This document shows, piece by piece, positions 35,582-44,200 of a stretch of 64,000 bases of DNA (position 1 is the stretch's first letter; every line of letters starts with the position of its first letter). The DNA lies in the NCBI RefSeq assembly GCF_042676085.1, contig NZ_JBHTKH010000002.1:186001-250000 (forward strand), given 5' to 3'. Below the pieces are notes generated by a model. The model saw nothing but the letters and a program-made list of their open reading frames with translations. It was not told the origin of the DNA and made no database searches. The stretch is from Terrabacter terrigena. GTDB taxonomy: Bacteria > Actinomycetota > Actinomycetes > Actinomycetales > Dermatophilaceae. The translations under genes and the position numbers were made by a program.

Positions 35582-36820
35582 GTGTCCCCGATCGACTCGT
35601 ACCGCCACCTGTTCGGCCTCACCGGCCGCACGTACATCGTCGTCGCCTTCCTCGCCCGTATGCCGCTCGCCATGAGCCAGCTCGGCACCCTCCTGCTCGT
35701 GTCCGACGATACCGGCAGCTACGGCGCCGGTGGCTTCTGCGCGGGTGCGCTCGCCGTCGCCAACGCCGCCGGTGCACCGTTCTGGGGAGCCCGCGCGGAC
35801 CGGCTCGGTCAGCGTCGCGTCGTCGCCGTCCAGTCCCTGTCCGGCGCGGCCGGGCTGCTCGCCCTCCTGCTCGTCGTGAACGCCGGGATGCCTTGGGGCG
35901 CAGCCGCCGTCGCGAGTGCGGCGACCGGACTGCTGCTCCCGCAGATCGGCCCGCTGGCCCGGGTCCGTTGGCGTCCGATCACGGCCGACACGGGCCCGCG
36001 GCAGCACCGGCTCGTCGACGCGGCCTTCTCCTACGAGGGGGCGGCTGACGAGGCGTCGTTCGTGCTGGGCCCGGCGCTCGTCGGCCTCGGCGTCTCGGTC
36101 GCGAGCCCCACGGCCGCGCTGGCCCTCGCCGCGCTGGGCCTCGCGGTCTTCGGCACGTGGTTCGCCCTGCACGAGACCGCGACGGTCACCCACGCTGCGA
36201 CGTCGGGGGCGACCGCGGCTGTCGGGCGTCTCATGACCCCGGCTCTCGTCGTGCTCTGCGCCGCACAGGTGCTCGTGGGCAGCGTCTTCGGATCGGTCCA
36301 GACGGGCACGTCGGTCCTCGCCACCTCGGCCGGCAGCGCCGGTGCGACCGGCTACTTCCACGCCCTGCTCGGGGTCGGCAGCGTGCTCGCCGGCCTCGCC
36401 GTGGCGGCCCTGCCCGCGCGGTTCGGCCTGCCGGCGCGCCTGCGCTGGTTCGCCGTCGGCCTGCTCGTGCTGTCGGCGCCGCTCCTGCTCGTCGGCTCCC
36501 TGCCCGCGCTCGTCCCCGTGCTCCTCGTCCTCGGCTGCACGGTCGCGCCCTACATGATCACGACGTTCACCCTCGGCGAGCGGGTGACGCCCGCCTCGCG
36601 CACGGGCGCGGCGATGACGGCCCTGGCGGCGGCCACGGGGCTCGGCTACGCGATCGGGGCGGCTGCCGCCGGACGGCTCGCCGACTGGGGCGGTCACACC
36701 CCGGCGTATGCCGTCACCGTGGTCGCGGGTGCCGCCGCCGTCGCACTCACGTGGACGTGCGGTCGCGTCCTCACCGCCGCCGCCGCGGCACACACCGCCC
36801 CGACCGCCGCCGTCGACTGA
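35582..36820 (+). CDS. MFS transporter
   Basis: Protein of 412 aa with about 12 helices, Ala/Leu-rich; the loop GARADRLGQRRVV is motif A. No substrate can be read. The GTG at 35582 follows a 125-nt intergenic region with TACACT near 35487 as a possible -10 box, leaving a leader of about 90 nt. Gene carries two octamers (35658, 36706). Confidence 0.82.
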   Translation: MSPIDSYRHLFGLTGRTYIVVAFLARMPLAMSQLGTLLLVSDDTGSYGAGGFCAGALAVANAAGAPFWGARADRLGQRRVVAVQSLSGAAGLLALLLVVNAGMPWGAAAVASAATGLLLPQIGPLARVRWRPITADTGPRQHRLVDAAFSYEGAADEASFVLGPALVGLGVSVASPTAALALAALGLAVFGTWFALHETATVTHAATSGATAAVGRLMTPALVVLCAAQVLVGSVFGSVQTGTSVLATSAGSAGATGYFHALLGVGSVLAGLAVAALPARFGLPARLRWFAVGLLVLSAPLLLVGSLPALVPVLLVLGCTVAPYMITTFTLGERVTPASRTGAAMTALAAATGLGYAIGAAAAGRLADWGGHTPAYAVTVVAGAAAVALTWTCGRVLTAAAAAHTAPTAAVD

Positions 36821-36906
36821 CCGCGCGCCGGTTCCGGCGCCACGGCCCCCAAACCTGCGCGGCCTGCAGCTCGCCCCGGCTGGGCCGGCGGAGCTGGTGG
36901 GTCGGG

Positions 36907-37383
36907 TCAGCGGTCGAGGCGCAGGCGCATGGCGGGCCAAGCCGTGCGAACGAAGCCGAGCTCCTCGTAGAGGCCGGCGCCCTCCCCGGTCGCGAACCGC
37001 TCGAAGACGCTCGCAGCCGTCTCGTCGCGCAGCCAGTCGAGCACCCCGACCACGCAGGCGCGGGCCAGTCCCTGCCGACGGGCCTCAGGTCGGGTCGCCA
37101 CGTTGTTGACCAGTCCCCACACGCCGTTCGGGTTGACCGGCGAGGGCGTCTCCAAGCGCAGCGCCCCCATCGCCCCGGCCACGACCCTGCCCTCGCGGTC
37201 GTCCGCCACGACGACGCAGACGTGCGGTCCGCAGAGTTCGCGACCGAACCACTCCGTGGCAGCAGCCCGCCAGTCCGGGTCGTCGACGCCGGGCACACCC
37301 ATGGCGGAGAACATCAGCGCCCGCAGCTCGACGACCGCTGCCACGTCGGCCACGGTCGCCCGCCGCACCCTGGGCTCGCTCAC
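36907..37383 (-). CDS. GNAT-family N-acetyltransferase
   Basis: Protein of 158 aa with acetyl-CoA motif A in VNNVATRPEARRQGLARACV (R-Q-G-L-A corresponds to Q/RxxGxG/A) and motif B in YEELGFVR. The acceptor is unknown. The GTG at 37383 overlaps the stop of the phosphotransferase gene as GTGA, so the two are cotranslated. Confidence 0.88.
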   Translation of the reverse strand: MSEPRVRRATVADVAAVVELRALMFSAMGVPGVDDPDWRAAATEWFGRELCGPHVCVVVADDREGRVVAGAMGALRLETPSPVNPNGVWGLVNNVATRPEARRQGLARACVVGVLDWLRDETAASVFERFATGEGAGLYEELGFVRTAWPAMRLRLDR

Positions 37384-38513
37384 CGGAGCACACCAGCCGC
37401 GAAGGCCGGTGCCAGCGGGACGGGCCGAGCGGCATACGTGGTCGTGACGGTTTGGGCGAGGCGTCGGGCGACGTCGGCGAGCTCGGGGATGGCCCGCCCC
37501 GCTGCTGCGGTGCGGAGGAAACGGAGCGTCCGGTCAGGCATGCGCGGCATCGGCTTCACCGGGTTGGTCGGCGCGGGCTCGCCGTCGACGAGCGGTCCGA
37601 GGCACCAGCTGCCGGCCAGCCACGCCCAGGCCTCCGTGGCGAGGTCGAGGTCGTCGTCGAAGTCCGCGCCGGCCACCTCGGGCCAGGTATGCGAGACGGT
37701 CGCCCGCCACCGCGCGAGTGCCGCCTCGGCGGCTGCGGCATCGAGGGACCAGGCACACCAGCACGTCGGCCACGGAACCCGCAGGTAGGCGGCGTCCCAG
37801 GCGATCGGCCGCCAGAGCGCCCACTCGAAGTCGAGGAGCGCGAGCCCGGCGTCGGTGACGAGGTTGTTGTCGGGGCACATGTCGGCCGCCGAGAGGCTCG
37901 CGGCCTCGACCCGGAAGCGGGACGGCACCGACCCGAGCACCGCGAACGCGCCGGCCGGCACCTCGACTCCGAGGGCGGCAGCCAGGCGGTCCCACTCCGT
38001 GACGGCGTCGGTGAGCTGCCCGGGCAGGTAGTCGAGCACCAGCGCTTCGCCCGAGCGGTCACCGACCCCGGCCACGAAGGCCTCGCGGACGGTGCGGCCG
38101 GCCACGTGCAGACCCGCGACGGCATCCGCCCAGCCACCCAGCCCGGAAGCAGCGCGGTCGGCGTCGCCCCCGAGGAGGGCGTCGGCCAGGTGCGGGCCCT
38201 CGCCGAGGTCGTCCATCACGACGAGCCGCGGGTCGCCGCACTCCGCGACCAGCCGCGGCGTGCGGGCGCGTCCAGCCAGCGCGGCGAGAGCCGAGGCCTC
38301 ACGCGCGTACGTCTCGGCGCCCTGCTCGCCCACGTAGCGTTTGACCACGTACGCGTCACCGGCCTCCCCCGTCGCCCGCACCACGAGCGTGCGGCGGCTT
38401 CCTGGGAAGGGCGCGCCGACGGCATCCAGCCTCGTGCCGACAAGGCGCGAGGCCACCTCGAGCGTGTCGAGGACGAGCTGGGTTCGCTCCGCGTGGGGGC
38501 CGGCTGACGTCAC
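37380..38513 (-). CDS. Aminoglycoside-phosphotransferase-like protein with altered catalytic loop
   Basis: Protein of 377 aa in the APH/choline-kinase-like fold: YVVKRYVGEQG has the ATP lysine, VMDDLGEG the hinge, and LLDFEWALWRPIAWDAAYL the metal-binding aspartate. The catalytic loop reads SAADMCPDNNLV; the usual His before GD is Ala, while Asp and Asn remain. Activity is therefore uncertain. The substrate is unknown. GTG at 38513 with CACAGT 6 nt upstream fits a leaderless start. First gene of a two-gene unit with the acetyltransferase. Confidence 0.75.
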   Translation of the reverse strand: MTSAGPHAERTQLVLDTLEVASRLVGTRLDAVGAPFPGSRRTLVVRATGEAGDAYVVKRYVGEQGAETYAREASALAALAGRARTPRLVAECGDPRLVVMDDLGEGPHLADALLGGDADRAASGLGGWADAVAGLHVAGRTVREAFVAGVGDRSGEALVLDYLPGQLTDAVTEWDRLAAALGVEVPAGAFAVLGSVPSRFRVEAASLSAADMCPDNNLVTDAGLALLDFEWALWRPIAWDAAYLRVPWPTCWCAWSLDAAAAEAALARWRATVSHTWPEVAGADFDDDLDLATEAWAWLAGSWCLGPLVDGEPAPTNPVKPMPRMPDRTLRFLRTAAAGRAIPELADVARRLAQTVTTTYAARPVPLAPAFAAGVLR

Positions 38514-38895
38514 CGGGTCACTGTGCCAGAACTGCCCCGCAGTGGCGTCAGCTCGACAGCTCCACGTGGTCGTGCAGACTGCCATCCTGGCCACCACGCC
38601 GTGGCGACGTCCGCAACAGCCGGGCCGGTCGGGACTGCGTGGGCCACAGTCTGCGGTGGTGTCGTGCTGCGCCGCTCGAGACGACGTCACCCCCGAGGCC
38701 GAACCCCTGCAGCCACGAGCGCGAGAGGTGTCGGCCGGGAGTGGCCCGGAGCGTCGGGCGGGTGGTGCGCGAGTGGTACGAAGGAAATATTGGCGACAAT
38801 TTCGACGAAAGTGGTTACACCGGGGCACTCATTGACTAACGTCTCTTCTGTAACACCCCCACGGCTGGCACGCACCCCCCCATCCGCACCAGCCT

Positions 38896-38934
38896 CGAAG
38901 GAGCCCACCTGCGCGCGCGGGTCGGGCTCCTTCG
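38896..38934 (+). terminator. Strong hairpin terminator
   Basis: CGAAGGAGCCC (38896-38906) pairs perfectly with GGGCTCCTTCG (38924-38934); the 17-nt loop can extend the stem with ACC/GGT. CCTTTC follows. Confidence 0.65.
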
Positions 38935-38982
38935 CCTTTCCCGGGAGCCGTCCCGGCACGGCTCCGGGCCCTGTGGGCACAG

Positions 38983-39018
38983 AGAAGGCCCCCGACTCCG
39001 AGGAGTGGGGGGCCTTCT
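38983..39018 (-). terminator. Terminator of tRNA-Thr
   Basis: AGAAGGCCCCC (38983-38993) and GGGGGCCTTCT (39008-39018) are exact complements with an inner ACTCC/GGAGT helix. It lies 12 nt downstream of the tRNA 3' end on the minus strand. Confidence 0.7.
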
Positions 39019-39029
39019 GTCTCGCGCTG

Positions 39030-39103
39030 AGCCGCTTGTCGGAATCGAACCGACGACCTATTCATTACGAGTGAATCGCTCTGGCCGACTGAGCTAAAGC
39101 GGC
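39030..39103 (-). tRNA. tRNA-Thr (anticodon CGT)
   Basis: On the minus strand the sequence starts GCCGCTTTAGCTCAGTCGG and ends with AAGCGGC plus U as discriminator base. Acceptor stem GCCGCTT/AAGCGGC (7 bp), D arm AGCTCAGTCGGCCAGAGC, anticodon stem ATTCA/TGAAT around loop CTCGTAA, T arm with GGTTCGATTCC. Anticodon CGT reads the Thr codon ACG. No CCA is encoded. Perfect -10 box TATACT lies about 42 nt upstream. Confidence 0.95.
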
Positions 39104-39144
39104 TTGTGTGGCCGCGAGCGAGGCGCGACCGGACACGGAGGTTG

Positions 39145-39150
39145 AGTATA
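39145..39150 (-). promoter_or_regulatory. -10 box of the tRNA-Thr promoter
   Basis: TATACT on the minus strand, with a T-rich TTTTCT stretch about 17 nt further upstream as a weak -35. Confidence 0.6.
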
Positions 39151-39205
39151 CGCACGACCCCTGCCGGAGAAAAATCGCGATCCGTGGCCGCCCTGACGGC
39201 CCGGG

Positions 39206-39503
39206 TCAGGACTCGCAGACGAAGCCGTCCTCGGGCGCCAGCCGCCGCGCCAGGTAGTCGTCGACGATGCCGTCGGCGCAGTCGTAGTAGCCCGTCTCGA
39301 GGGGGTGCCGGTCGAGCCGGTCGAGGAAGGCCACGAACTCGTTCGTCACGGCCTCGGCCTCGGCACCGAGCGGGCAGGTGACGCTCACCCCTGGCCGACA
39401 CCTCCTCGGCGGGACCCGTCACGGGCGCAGATGCGAGCAGGAGCAGGCCCGCGAGGATCGCGAGGATCGCGAGCGAGACCAAGGGCGCGAGCAGTCGGCT
39501 CAG
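39206..39503 (-). pseudogene. Small membrane-anchored protein gene with a frameshift in a G run
   Basis: Two adjacent frames look like one protein. The first part (from 39503) encodes a hydrophobic anchor, LVSLAILAILAGLLLLASAP, then VTGPAEEVSA; the second (from the GTG at 39388) encodes 60 aa, VSVTCPLGAEAEAVTNEF..DGFVCES. Removing one G from the GGGG run next to 39388 would join them. The first part would start at a CTG that overlaps the hydrolase stop as CTGA, where neighbours have GTGA. So the gene is either degraded, subject to a sequencing error, or two short genes. No family recognised. Confidence 0.5.
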
Positions 39504-41236
39504 CAGGTCGAGCCGTCGGCCGGCGCAGTCCCCCTGAGCAGGTAACCGTCCACGGCGGAGTCCACGCACGGGTTGCCCGCGTAGTAGGTGCCGTGTCCGT
39601 CGTGGTCAGAAGTGAGGAGAACGCCCGATGCGAGGTCCTTCGCGAGCTGCTTCGTGCCGCCGATGGGCGTCGCCGGGTCGCGCTCGTTGCCGATCACGAG
39701 GATCGGGGCAGCCCCCGCCGCGAGTGTGGTGCCCTTGGGCGTGCGCCCCGTGGTCGGCCAGGTGCGGCAGTTGTCGTACAGCTCGCCGGTCATGCGGGCC
39801 CAGAGCGGGTGGTCCTTCTTGGCCTTGGCCTGGTCGGCAGCCAGCGAGGGGTCGGACGACGAGCGGGGCCAGTCGGCGCACCGCACCGGGATCATCGCCT
39901 GCAGGTAGGTGGTCGGCGCGTAGGCACCGGAGGCGTTCCGCTCGACGACCGACATCCCCTTGGCGAGCAGGACGTCGCCGCTGCCGGTGAGGGCCTGGGC
40001 CAGACCCCGGTTCAGGGTCGGCCACGAGCTGTCGGAGTAGAGGCACATGAAGATCGAGAAGCCCACCCAGCCCTCGCCGATCGTCGTCAGGCCGGGCTTG
40101 CTCGTCGACAGGCCGTGCTGCTCCACCGCGTCGAGCAGGTCGACGATCTTCTGTCGGGCGCTGCCCTTGTCGTTGCCCAGGGCGCAGTCGGGGCGGGCGA
40201 CGCACCAGTCGATGAAGGCGTCGATCGAGGACTCGAAGCCCTGGATGTCGTAGGTCATCTCCTGCTGCTCGGTCTGGTTCGGCGACATCGCCGAGTCGAG
40301 CACCATGCGACCGACCTTCTTCGGGAACGCGTCGGCGTACATCGCGCCGAGGAAGGTGCCGTAGGAGCCGCCGAAGAAGTTGAGGCGCTCGTCGCCGAGG
40401 AGCACGCGCATGACGTCCATGTCGCGCGCCACCTCGGCCGTGCTCATGTGCATGGCCCGGTCGCCGCCGCGGGTCGCGCACCGCTCGGTGATGGCATCGA
40501 CGTCGGCGAGCAGCTTCGTGCGCTCGGCCGCGGAGTCGGGCGTCGGGTCGTCGCTGAAGAGCAGGTCCATGTCGGGGTTGCCGAGGCAGCGCACGGGGCT
40601 CGATGCGCCGATGCCGCGCGGGTCGAACCCGACGATGTCGTATGCCGCCCGGACCTCGGGCGAGAAGACGAACGAGGAGTACTGGGCGTACTCGACCCCG
40701 GAGCCGCCCGGGCCGCCCGGGTTGATCACGAGCGAACCGATGCGCCTGGACGGGTCGGTCGCCGGCGCCTTGCGCAGAGCCAGCGTGAAGCGCCCACCTG
40801 CCGGGTCGGCGTAGTCGACCGGGACCTGCATGGTGCCGCACTCGTGCTTGGCGTTGTCGGAGCAGGGGGACCACGCGACCTGCTGGGTGTAGAAGTCACG
40901 CAGGGCCGGCGGGTAGTCGGCCGTGACGGGCGCGCTCTGCGTCGCCGTCGGGGTGGGTATCGGCACGACCGGAGTCGCAGAGGGGGCAGGCGGCGCGGGC
41001 TGGGCCACCACGGGCGGGCTGCCGAGGCGCCAGGCCGCGAGCACGACGGCAGCCACGACGGCGACGATGGCGACGGCGGCCAGCAGCGTGCGCAGCGACG
41101 AGCGGGCAGTCGCGGTGGTGCTCGACGGGACTCCCGCGGGACCGGACGCACCGGTGGGCGCCGCGTAGCTCGGCGGGAGAGCGGCATACCCGGTCGGGGC
41201 CTCGGGGAGGTCGTCGGGACGCGGGCTGTCACTCAT
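39500..41236 (-). CDS. Membrane-anchored TAP-like alpha/beta hydrolase (peptidase S33)
   Basis: Protein of 578 aa. A cytoplasmic N-terminus of about 48 residues, one membrane helix (about 48-68) and a Pro/Thr-rich linker precede the hydrolase. Oxyanion motif NPGGPGGSG, nucleophile elbow FGGSYGTFLG, acid in GNERDPATP and catalytic His in DGHGTY are all present, and several paired cysteines (PCSDNAKHECG, RCLGN, WCVARPDCA) fit an extracytoplasmic protein. Family members include Streptomyces tripeptidyl aminopeptidase. It is a paralogue of the next gene, separated by 23 nt. Confidence 0.9.
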   Translation of the reverse strand: MSDSPRPDDLPEAPTGYAALPPSYAAPTGASGPAGVPSSTTATARSSLRTLLAAVAIVAVVAAVVLAAWRLGSPPVVAQPAPPAPSATPVVPIPTPTATQSAPVTADYPPALRDFYTQQVAWSPCSDNAKHECGTMQVPVDYADPAGGRFTLALRKAPATDPSRRIGSLVINPGGPGGSGVEYAQYSSFVFSPEVRAAYDIVGFDPRGIGASSPVRCLGNPDMDLLFSDDPTPDSAAERTKLLADVDAITERCATRGGDRAMHMSTAEVARDMDVMRVLLGDERLNFFGGSYGTFLGAMYADAFPKKVGRMVLDSAMSPNQTEQQEMTYDIQGFESSIDAFIDWCVARPDCALGNDKGSARQKIVDLLDAVEQHGLSTSKPGLTTIGEGWVGFSIFMCLYSDSSWPTLNRGLAQALTGSGDVLLAKGMSVVERNASGAYAPTTYLQAMIPVRCADWPRSSSDPSLAADQAKAKKDHPLWARMTGELYDNCRTWPTTGRTPKGTTLAAGAAPILVIGNERDPATPIGGTKQLAKDLASGVLLTSDHDGHGTYYAGNPCVDSAVDGYLLRGTAPADGSTC

Positions 41237-41259
41237 CTTCGGTCACCAACATCCGTCGC

Positions 41260-42816
41260 TCAGCATCGGAGGCCGTCCTTGGGCACGCGCCCCTGGACGT
41301 AGTAGGCGTCGATGGCGCTGTCGACGCACGTGTTGCTCCGACCATAAGCCGTGTGCCCGTCGCCGTCGAAGGACACGAGCACGGCGTTGTCGAGCTGGTC
41401 ACGAAGCCGGGCCGACCACTCGTAGATCGTGGCGGGGTCGCGGGTCGTGCCGACGACGACGATCGGGTCGCTGCCCGGAGCCCTGACCTTGTGCGGCCCA
41501 CCAGCAGCCTTGGCCGGCCAGACCCCGCACGGAAGAGCGCCCCAGGCCAGGGTGGCGCCCCACGTCGGCGCCTTCGCCGAGAAGTCCTTGGCGTAGGTCT
41601 CGTACGCCGACAGGTCGGGGCTGTCGGGGCGGTCGAGGCAGTTGACGGCGTAGATCGACTCCATGAGGTTGCCCTGGTAGCCACCGCCGGGCCTGCGGTC
41701 GGCGTACGCGTCCGCCAGCTGCATGAGGCCCTGGCCGTTGCCGGTCTTCGCCTGCTTGAGCGCATCGGTGAGAATCCCCCAGGCACCCTGGTCGTAGAGG
41801 GCAACCGCCACGCCGAGACGCGCCCAGCCCTCGGTGAGCTGCGGCGCACTCGGGTCGCCGGTCGGCAGCGGCTGCTGGTCGATCCGGCGGAAGAGCTCGT
41901 CGAGTCCCGTGCGAGCGGCCTCCGGGGTGTCCCCCAGCGGGCAACCCGACTCGGTGACGCAGTCCTCGAGGTAGGCCTTCGTCGCGATCTCGAAGCCGCG
42001 TGCCTGCCCCTCGCCCAGCTGAGCACTCGTGAGGTCGGGGGGCACGACGCCGTCGAGGACGACGCGTCCGACCCGCTGCGGGAACAGGTCGGCGTACGTC
42101 GAGCCGAGGAAGGTGCCGTAGGACTTGCCGAGGTAGTTCAGCTGGGGGTCGCCGACGGCCGCCCTCAGGATGTCCATGTCGCGGGCGGCGTCGGCGGTCG
42201 ACAGGTGCTTGACGAGCTCGGGGGCGTCGGCGGCACAGCCGTCGGCCATGGCCTTGGCCTGGGTGCGCAGAGCCTCTTCCTCGGGCGCGTCGTCGGGGGT
42301 CGGGTCCGTGGACAGGAAGCGGTCGAGGGCCTTGTCGTCGAGGCAGTCGATCGGGTCGGAGCCCGCGACACCGCGGGGGTCGAAGCCGATGAGGTCGTAG
42401 TAGCGGCGCACCTCCGGGCCGCCGATCGTCTGGGCGCCGCCACGCACGTAGCTGACGCCCGACGCCCCGGGCCCACCCGGGTTGACGAGCAACGAGCCGA
42501 TCCGCCTGGCCTGGTCACGCGCCTTGACCCGCACGACCTTGATCGTGAGGTCCTTGGCCGGGTCGGGGGCGGCGTGGTCGAGGGGCACCCGCAGGTCGGC
42601 GCACTCGAGGCCGCCGCACGCCTGCCAGTCGAGGCGCTGCGAGTAGTAGGGGGCCAGCGCCTCGGTGGGGGCGGCTGTGGCCGGCGGGAGGCCGGTCTTC
42701 GACGCCGACGCGACGGGCGGTTCGCCGGTCGTGCACGCCGCTGCAGCCACGACGAGCGCCGTGACCACAGCCATCGTGGACAGGGCACGGGAGATGGCGG
42801 CAGGGCGCGTCGTCAT
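41260..42816 (-). CDS. Lipoprotein TAP-like alpha/beta hydrolase (peptidase S33)
   Basis: Protein of 518 aa with a signal peptide ending in the lipobox-like VAAAAC (Cys about 28). Hydrolase motifs match its neighbour: NPGGPGASG, LGKSYGTFLG, TTRDPAT and DGDGHTAYG. Likely a secreted exopeptidase or esterase anchored to the membrane. The ATG at 42816 has TACGGT 7 nt upstream, a leaderless geometry. The pair arose by tandem duplication, as the two proteins align throughout. Confidence 0.9.
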   Translation of the reverse strand: MTTRPAAISRALSTMAVVTALVVAAAACTTGEPPVASASKTGLPPATAAPTEALAPYYSQRLDWQACGGLECADLRVPLDHAAPDPAKDLTIKVVRVKARDQARRIGSLLVNPGGPGASGVSYVRGGAQTIGGPEVRRYYDLIGFDPRGVAGSDPIDCLDDKALDRFLSTDPTPDDAPEEEALRTQAKAMADGCAADAPELVKHLSTADAARDMDILRAAVGDPQLNYLGKSYGTFLGSTYADLFPQRVGRVVLDGVVPPDLTSAQLGEGQARGFEIATKAYLEDCVTESGCPLGDTPEAARTGLDELFRRIDQQPLPTGDPSAPQLTEGWARLGVAVALYDQGAWGILTDALKQAKTGNGQGLMQLADAYADRRPGGGYQGNLMESIYAVNCLDRPDSPDLSAYETYAKDFSAKAPTWGATLAWGALPCGVWPAKAAGGPHKVRAPGSDPIVVVGTTRDPATIYEWSARLRDQLDNAVLVSFDGDGHTAYGRSNTCVDSAIDAYYVQGRVPKDGLRC

Positions 42817-42936
42817 GCCCGAAACCGTAACGCGTCGAGCCGTGCCCAGCCGCATCCGGGAAGCCCGGGAGGCCCGCGCGCTGGACACCGACGACGTATG
42901 CCGTCAGGCGGGCTATGGGGGCTCAGGGCGGGCTCT

Positions 42937-43045
42937 GTCTGACCGTGGCGGGCTTGGCGGGCTTGGCGGGCTTGGCGGGCTTGGCGGGCTTGGCGGGCTT
43001 GGCGGGCTTGGCGGGCTTGGCGGGCTCGCGCCCGCCCGGTCAGAC
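42937..43045. repeat. 9-bp tandem repeat array framed by inverted repeats
   Basis: Nine copies of GGCGGGCTT (42947-43027, last copy ends in C) are flanked by GTCTGACCG (42937-42945) and its complement CGGTCAGAC (43037-43045). The right arm includes the holB stop codon. On the plus strand the array would encode Gly-Leu-Ala repeats, but no convincing gene is there. Confidence 0.9.
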
Positions 43046-44200
43046 CCCGAGGTCTCGGGGGACGCGCAGCTGCAGGGCCATCGCCTCGAGCGCGAGCAGG
43101 GGCGGCACGTTGGCGTTGATGCGGTCGCGGGCCTCGTTGATGGCGTCCATGGCGGCGAGCAGCTGCTCCGGTGTGAAGACGGCCGCGAGGGCGCGCACCT
43201 TGTCGATGGCGTCGGGGTTGACGAGGTCGACGTCGGAGCCGAGGCGGAGCACCAGGGCGTCGCGGTAGACGGAGGTGAGGTCGACGAGGGCACGGTCGAC
43301 GACGTCGCGGCCGTAGCGGGTCGCCCGCATCTTCTGCTCGCGCTCCAGGGCCGCCAGCTGGGAACGGATGTGGGGCGGCTGGGTGCGGGCGGTGAGGTCG
43401 GCGCCGAGGGTCTCCATGAGCCGGGAACGCTCTGCGGCGTCGCGCTCCGCGCCCGAGGCCGACGACTCCTCGTCGGCGATCTGCGCGAGGTCGGCGGCAG
43501 CGCCGATGGCGTCACCGACGCCCTGGATCCTCGTCGCCATGGCGATGACGTCGCGGCGCCGGATGCGGGCCTGCTCGTCGCGGGCGAGCCGTCGGGCCAG
43601 GCCGACGTGGGACTGCGCGGCGCGGGCGGCATACAGGGCCATCGCAGGGTCGACGCCGTCTCGGCGCTGGAGGAGGTCGGCGACCGCCTCGACCGGCGGC
43701 GTACGCAGGCGGACGTGGCGCGAGCGCGAGCGGATCGTGACGATGACGTCCTCGAGGCTCGGCGCGCAGAGCATCCACACGGTGCGCGGTGTCGGCTCCT
43801 CGAGCGCCTTGAGCAGAGCGTCGGCGGGTGCGTCGGTGTAGGCGGTGAGGCGGTCGGCGTCCTCGATGATGATGATGCGCCAGCGCCCGACCGACGGGCG
43901 CAGCGCCGCCTCCTGCACCAGGGCACGGGCCTCGGCGACCTTGATCGACAGGCCCTCGGTCGCGACGACCTTGACGTCGGCGTGGCTGCCGTCGAGCGCG
44001 GTGCGGCACTCGCGGCACTCGCCGCAGCCGCCCTGCGGGCACTGGAGCGCGGCGGCGAACGCACGGGCGGCCGTGGAGCGACCCGACCCGGGCGGCCCCG
44101 TGAAGAGCCACGCGTGCGTCATCGCCGTCTCGTCGCGCACGGCCCGTGACAGCGTCTCGATGGTCGGCTCCTGGCCGACCAGGTCGGCCCAGACCGTCAT
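43040..44200 (-). CDS. holB: DNA polymerase III subunit delta'
   Basis: Clamp-loader subunit of 386 aa. P-loop GPPGSGRST (about residues 35-43), a zinc module CPQGGCGECRECRTAL, DAPADALLKALEEPTPRTVWML and the sensor-like TIRSRSRHVRL are typical. ATG at 44200 overlaps the tmk stop as ATGA, the usual tmk-holB coupling. The stop lies inside the inverted repeat that frames the 9-bp array. Confidence 0.95.
   Translation of the reverse strand: MTVWADLVGQEPTIETLSRAVRDETAMTHAWLFTGPPGSGRSTAARAFAAALQCPQGGCGECRECRTALDGSHADVKVVATEGLSIKVAEARALVQEAALRPSVGRWRIIIIEDADRLTAYTDAPADALLKALEEPTPRTVWMLCAPSLEDVIVTIRSRSRHVRLRTPPVEAVADLLQRRDGVDPAMALYAARAAQSHVGLARRLARDEQARIRRRDVIAMATRIQGVGDAIGAAADLAQIADEESSASGAERDAAERSRLMETLGADLTARTQPPHIRSQLAALEREQKMRATRYGRDVVDRALVDLTSVYRDALVLRLGSDVDLVNPDAIDKVRALAAVFTPEQLLAAMDAINEARDRINANVPPLLALEAMALQLRVPRDLGV

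Larger units (their letters stand above)
38514..39029. other. Gene-free region between the phosphotransferase and tRNA-Thr
   Basis: No supported coding frame. The first 250 nt are ordinary GC-rich DNA. An AT-richer patch at about 38780-38860 (AAATATTGGCGACAATTTC, later CATTGACTAACG and TGTAACAC) looks promoter-like. It is followed within about 40-60 nt by a strong terminator hairpin at 38896-38934 and two further hairpins (38944-38965 and 38983-39018). The layout suggests a short plus-strand transcript of about 80-100 nt ending near 38940, possibly a small RNA. Confidence 0.35.

Noticed and set aside
38639..38839. 66-codon plus-strand frame before the tRNA
   Set aside because: No ribosome-binding site or recognisable sequence; runs through the promoter-like patch.
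42947..43027. 9-bp array as a CRISPR-like or integration site
   Set aside because: Units are contiguous without spacers; it is a simple tandem repeat.
42665..44149. Plus-strand frames with Gly-Leu-Ala/Gly-Gly-Leu repeats
   Set aside because: Created by the 9-bp array and by the complement of holB; no domain outside the repeat.
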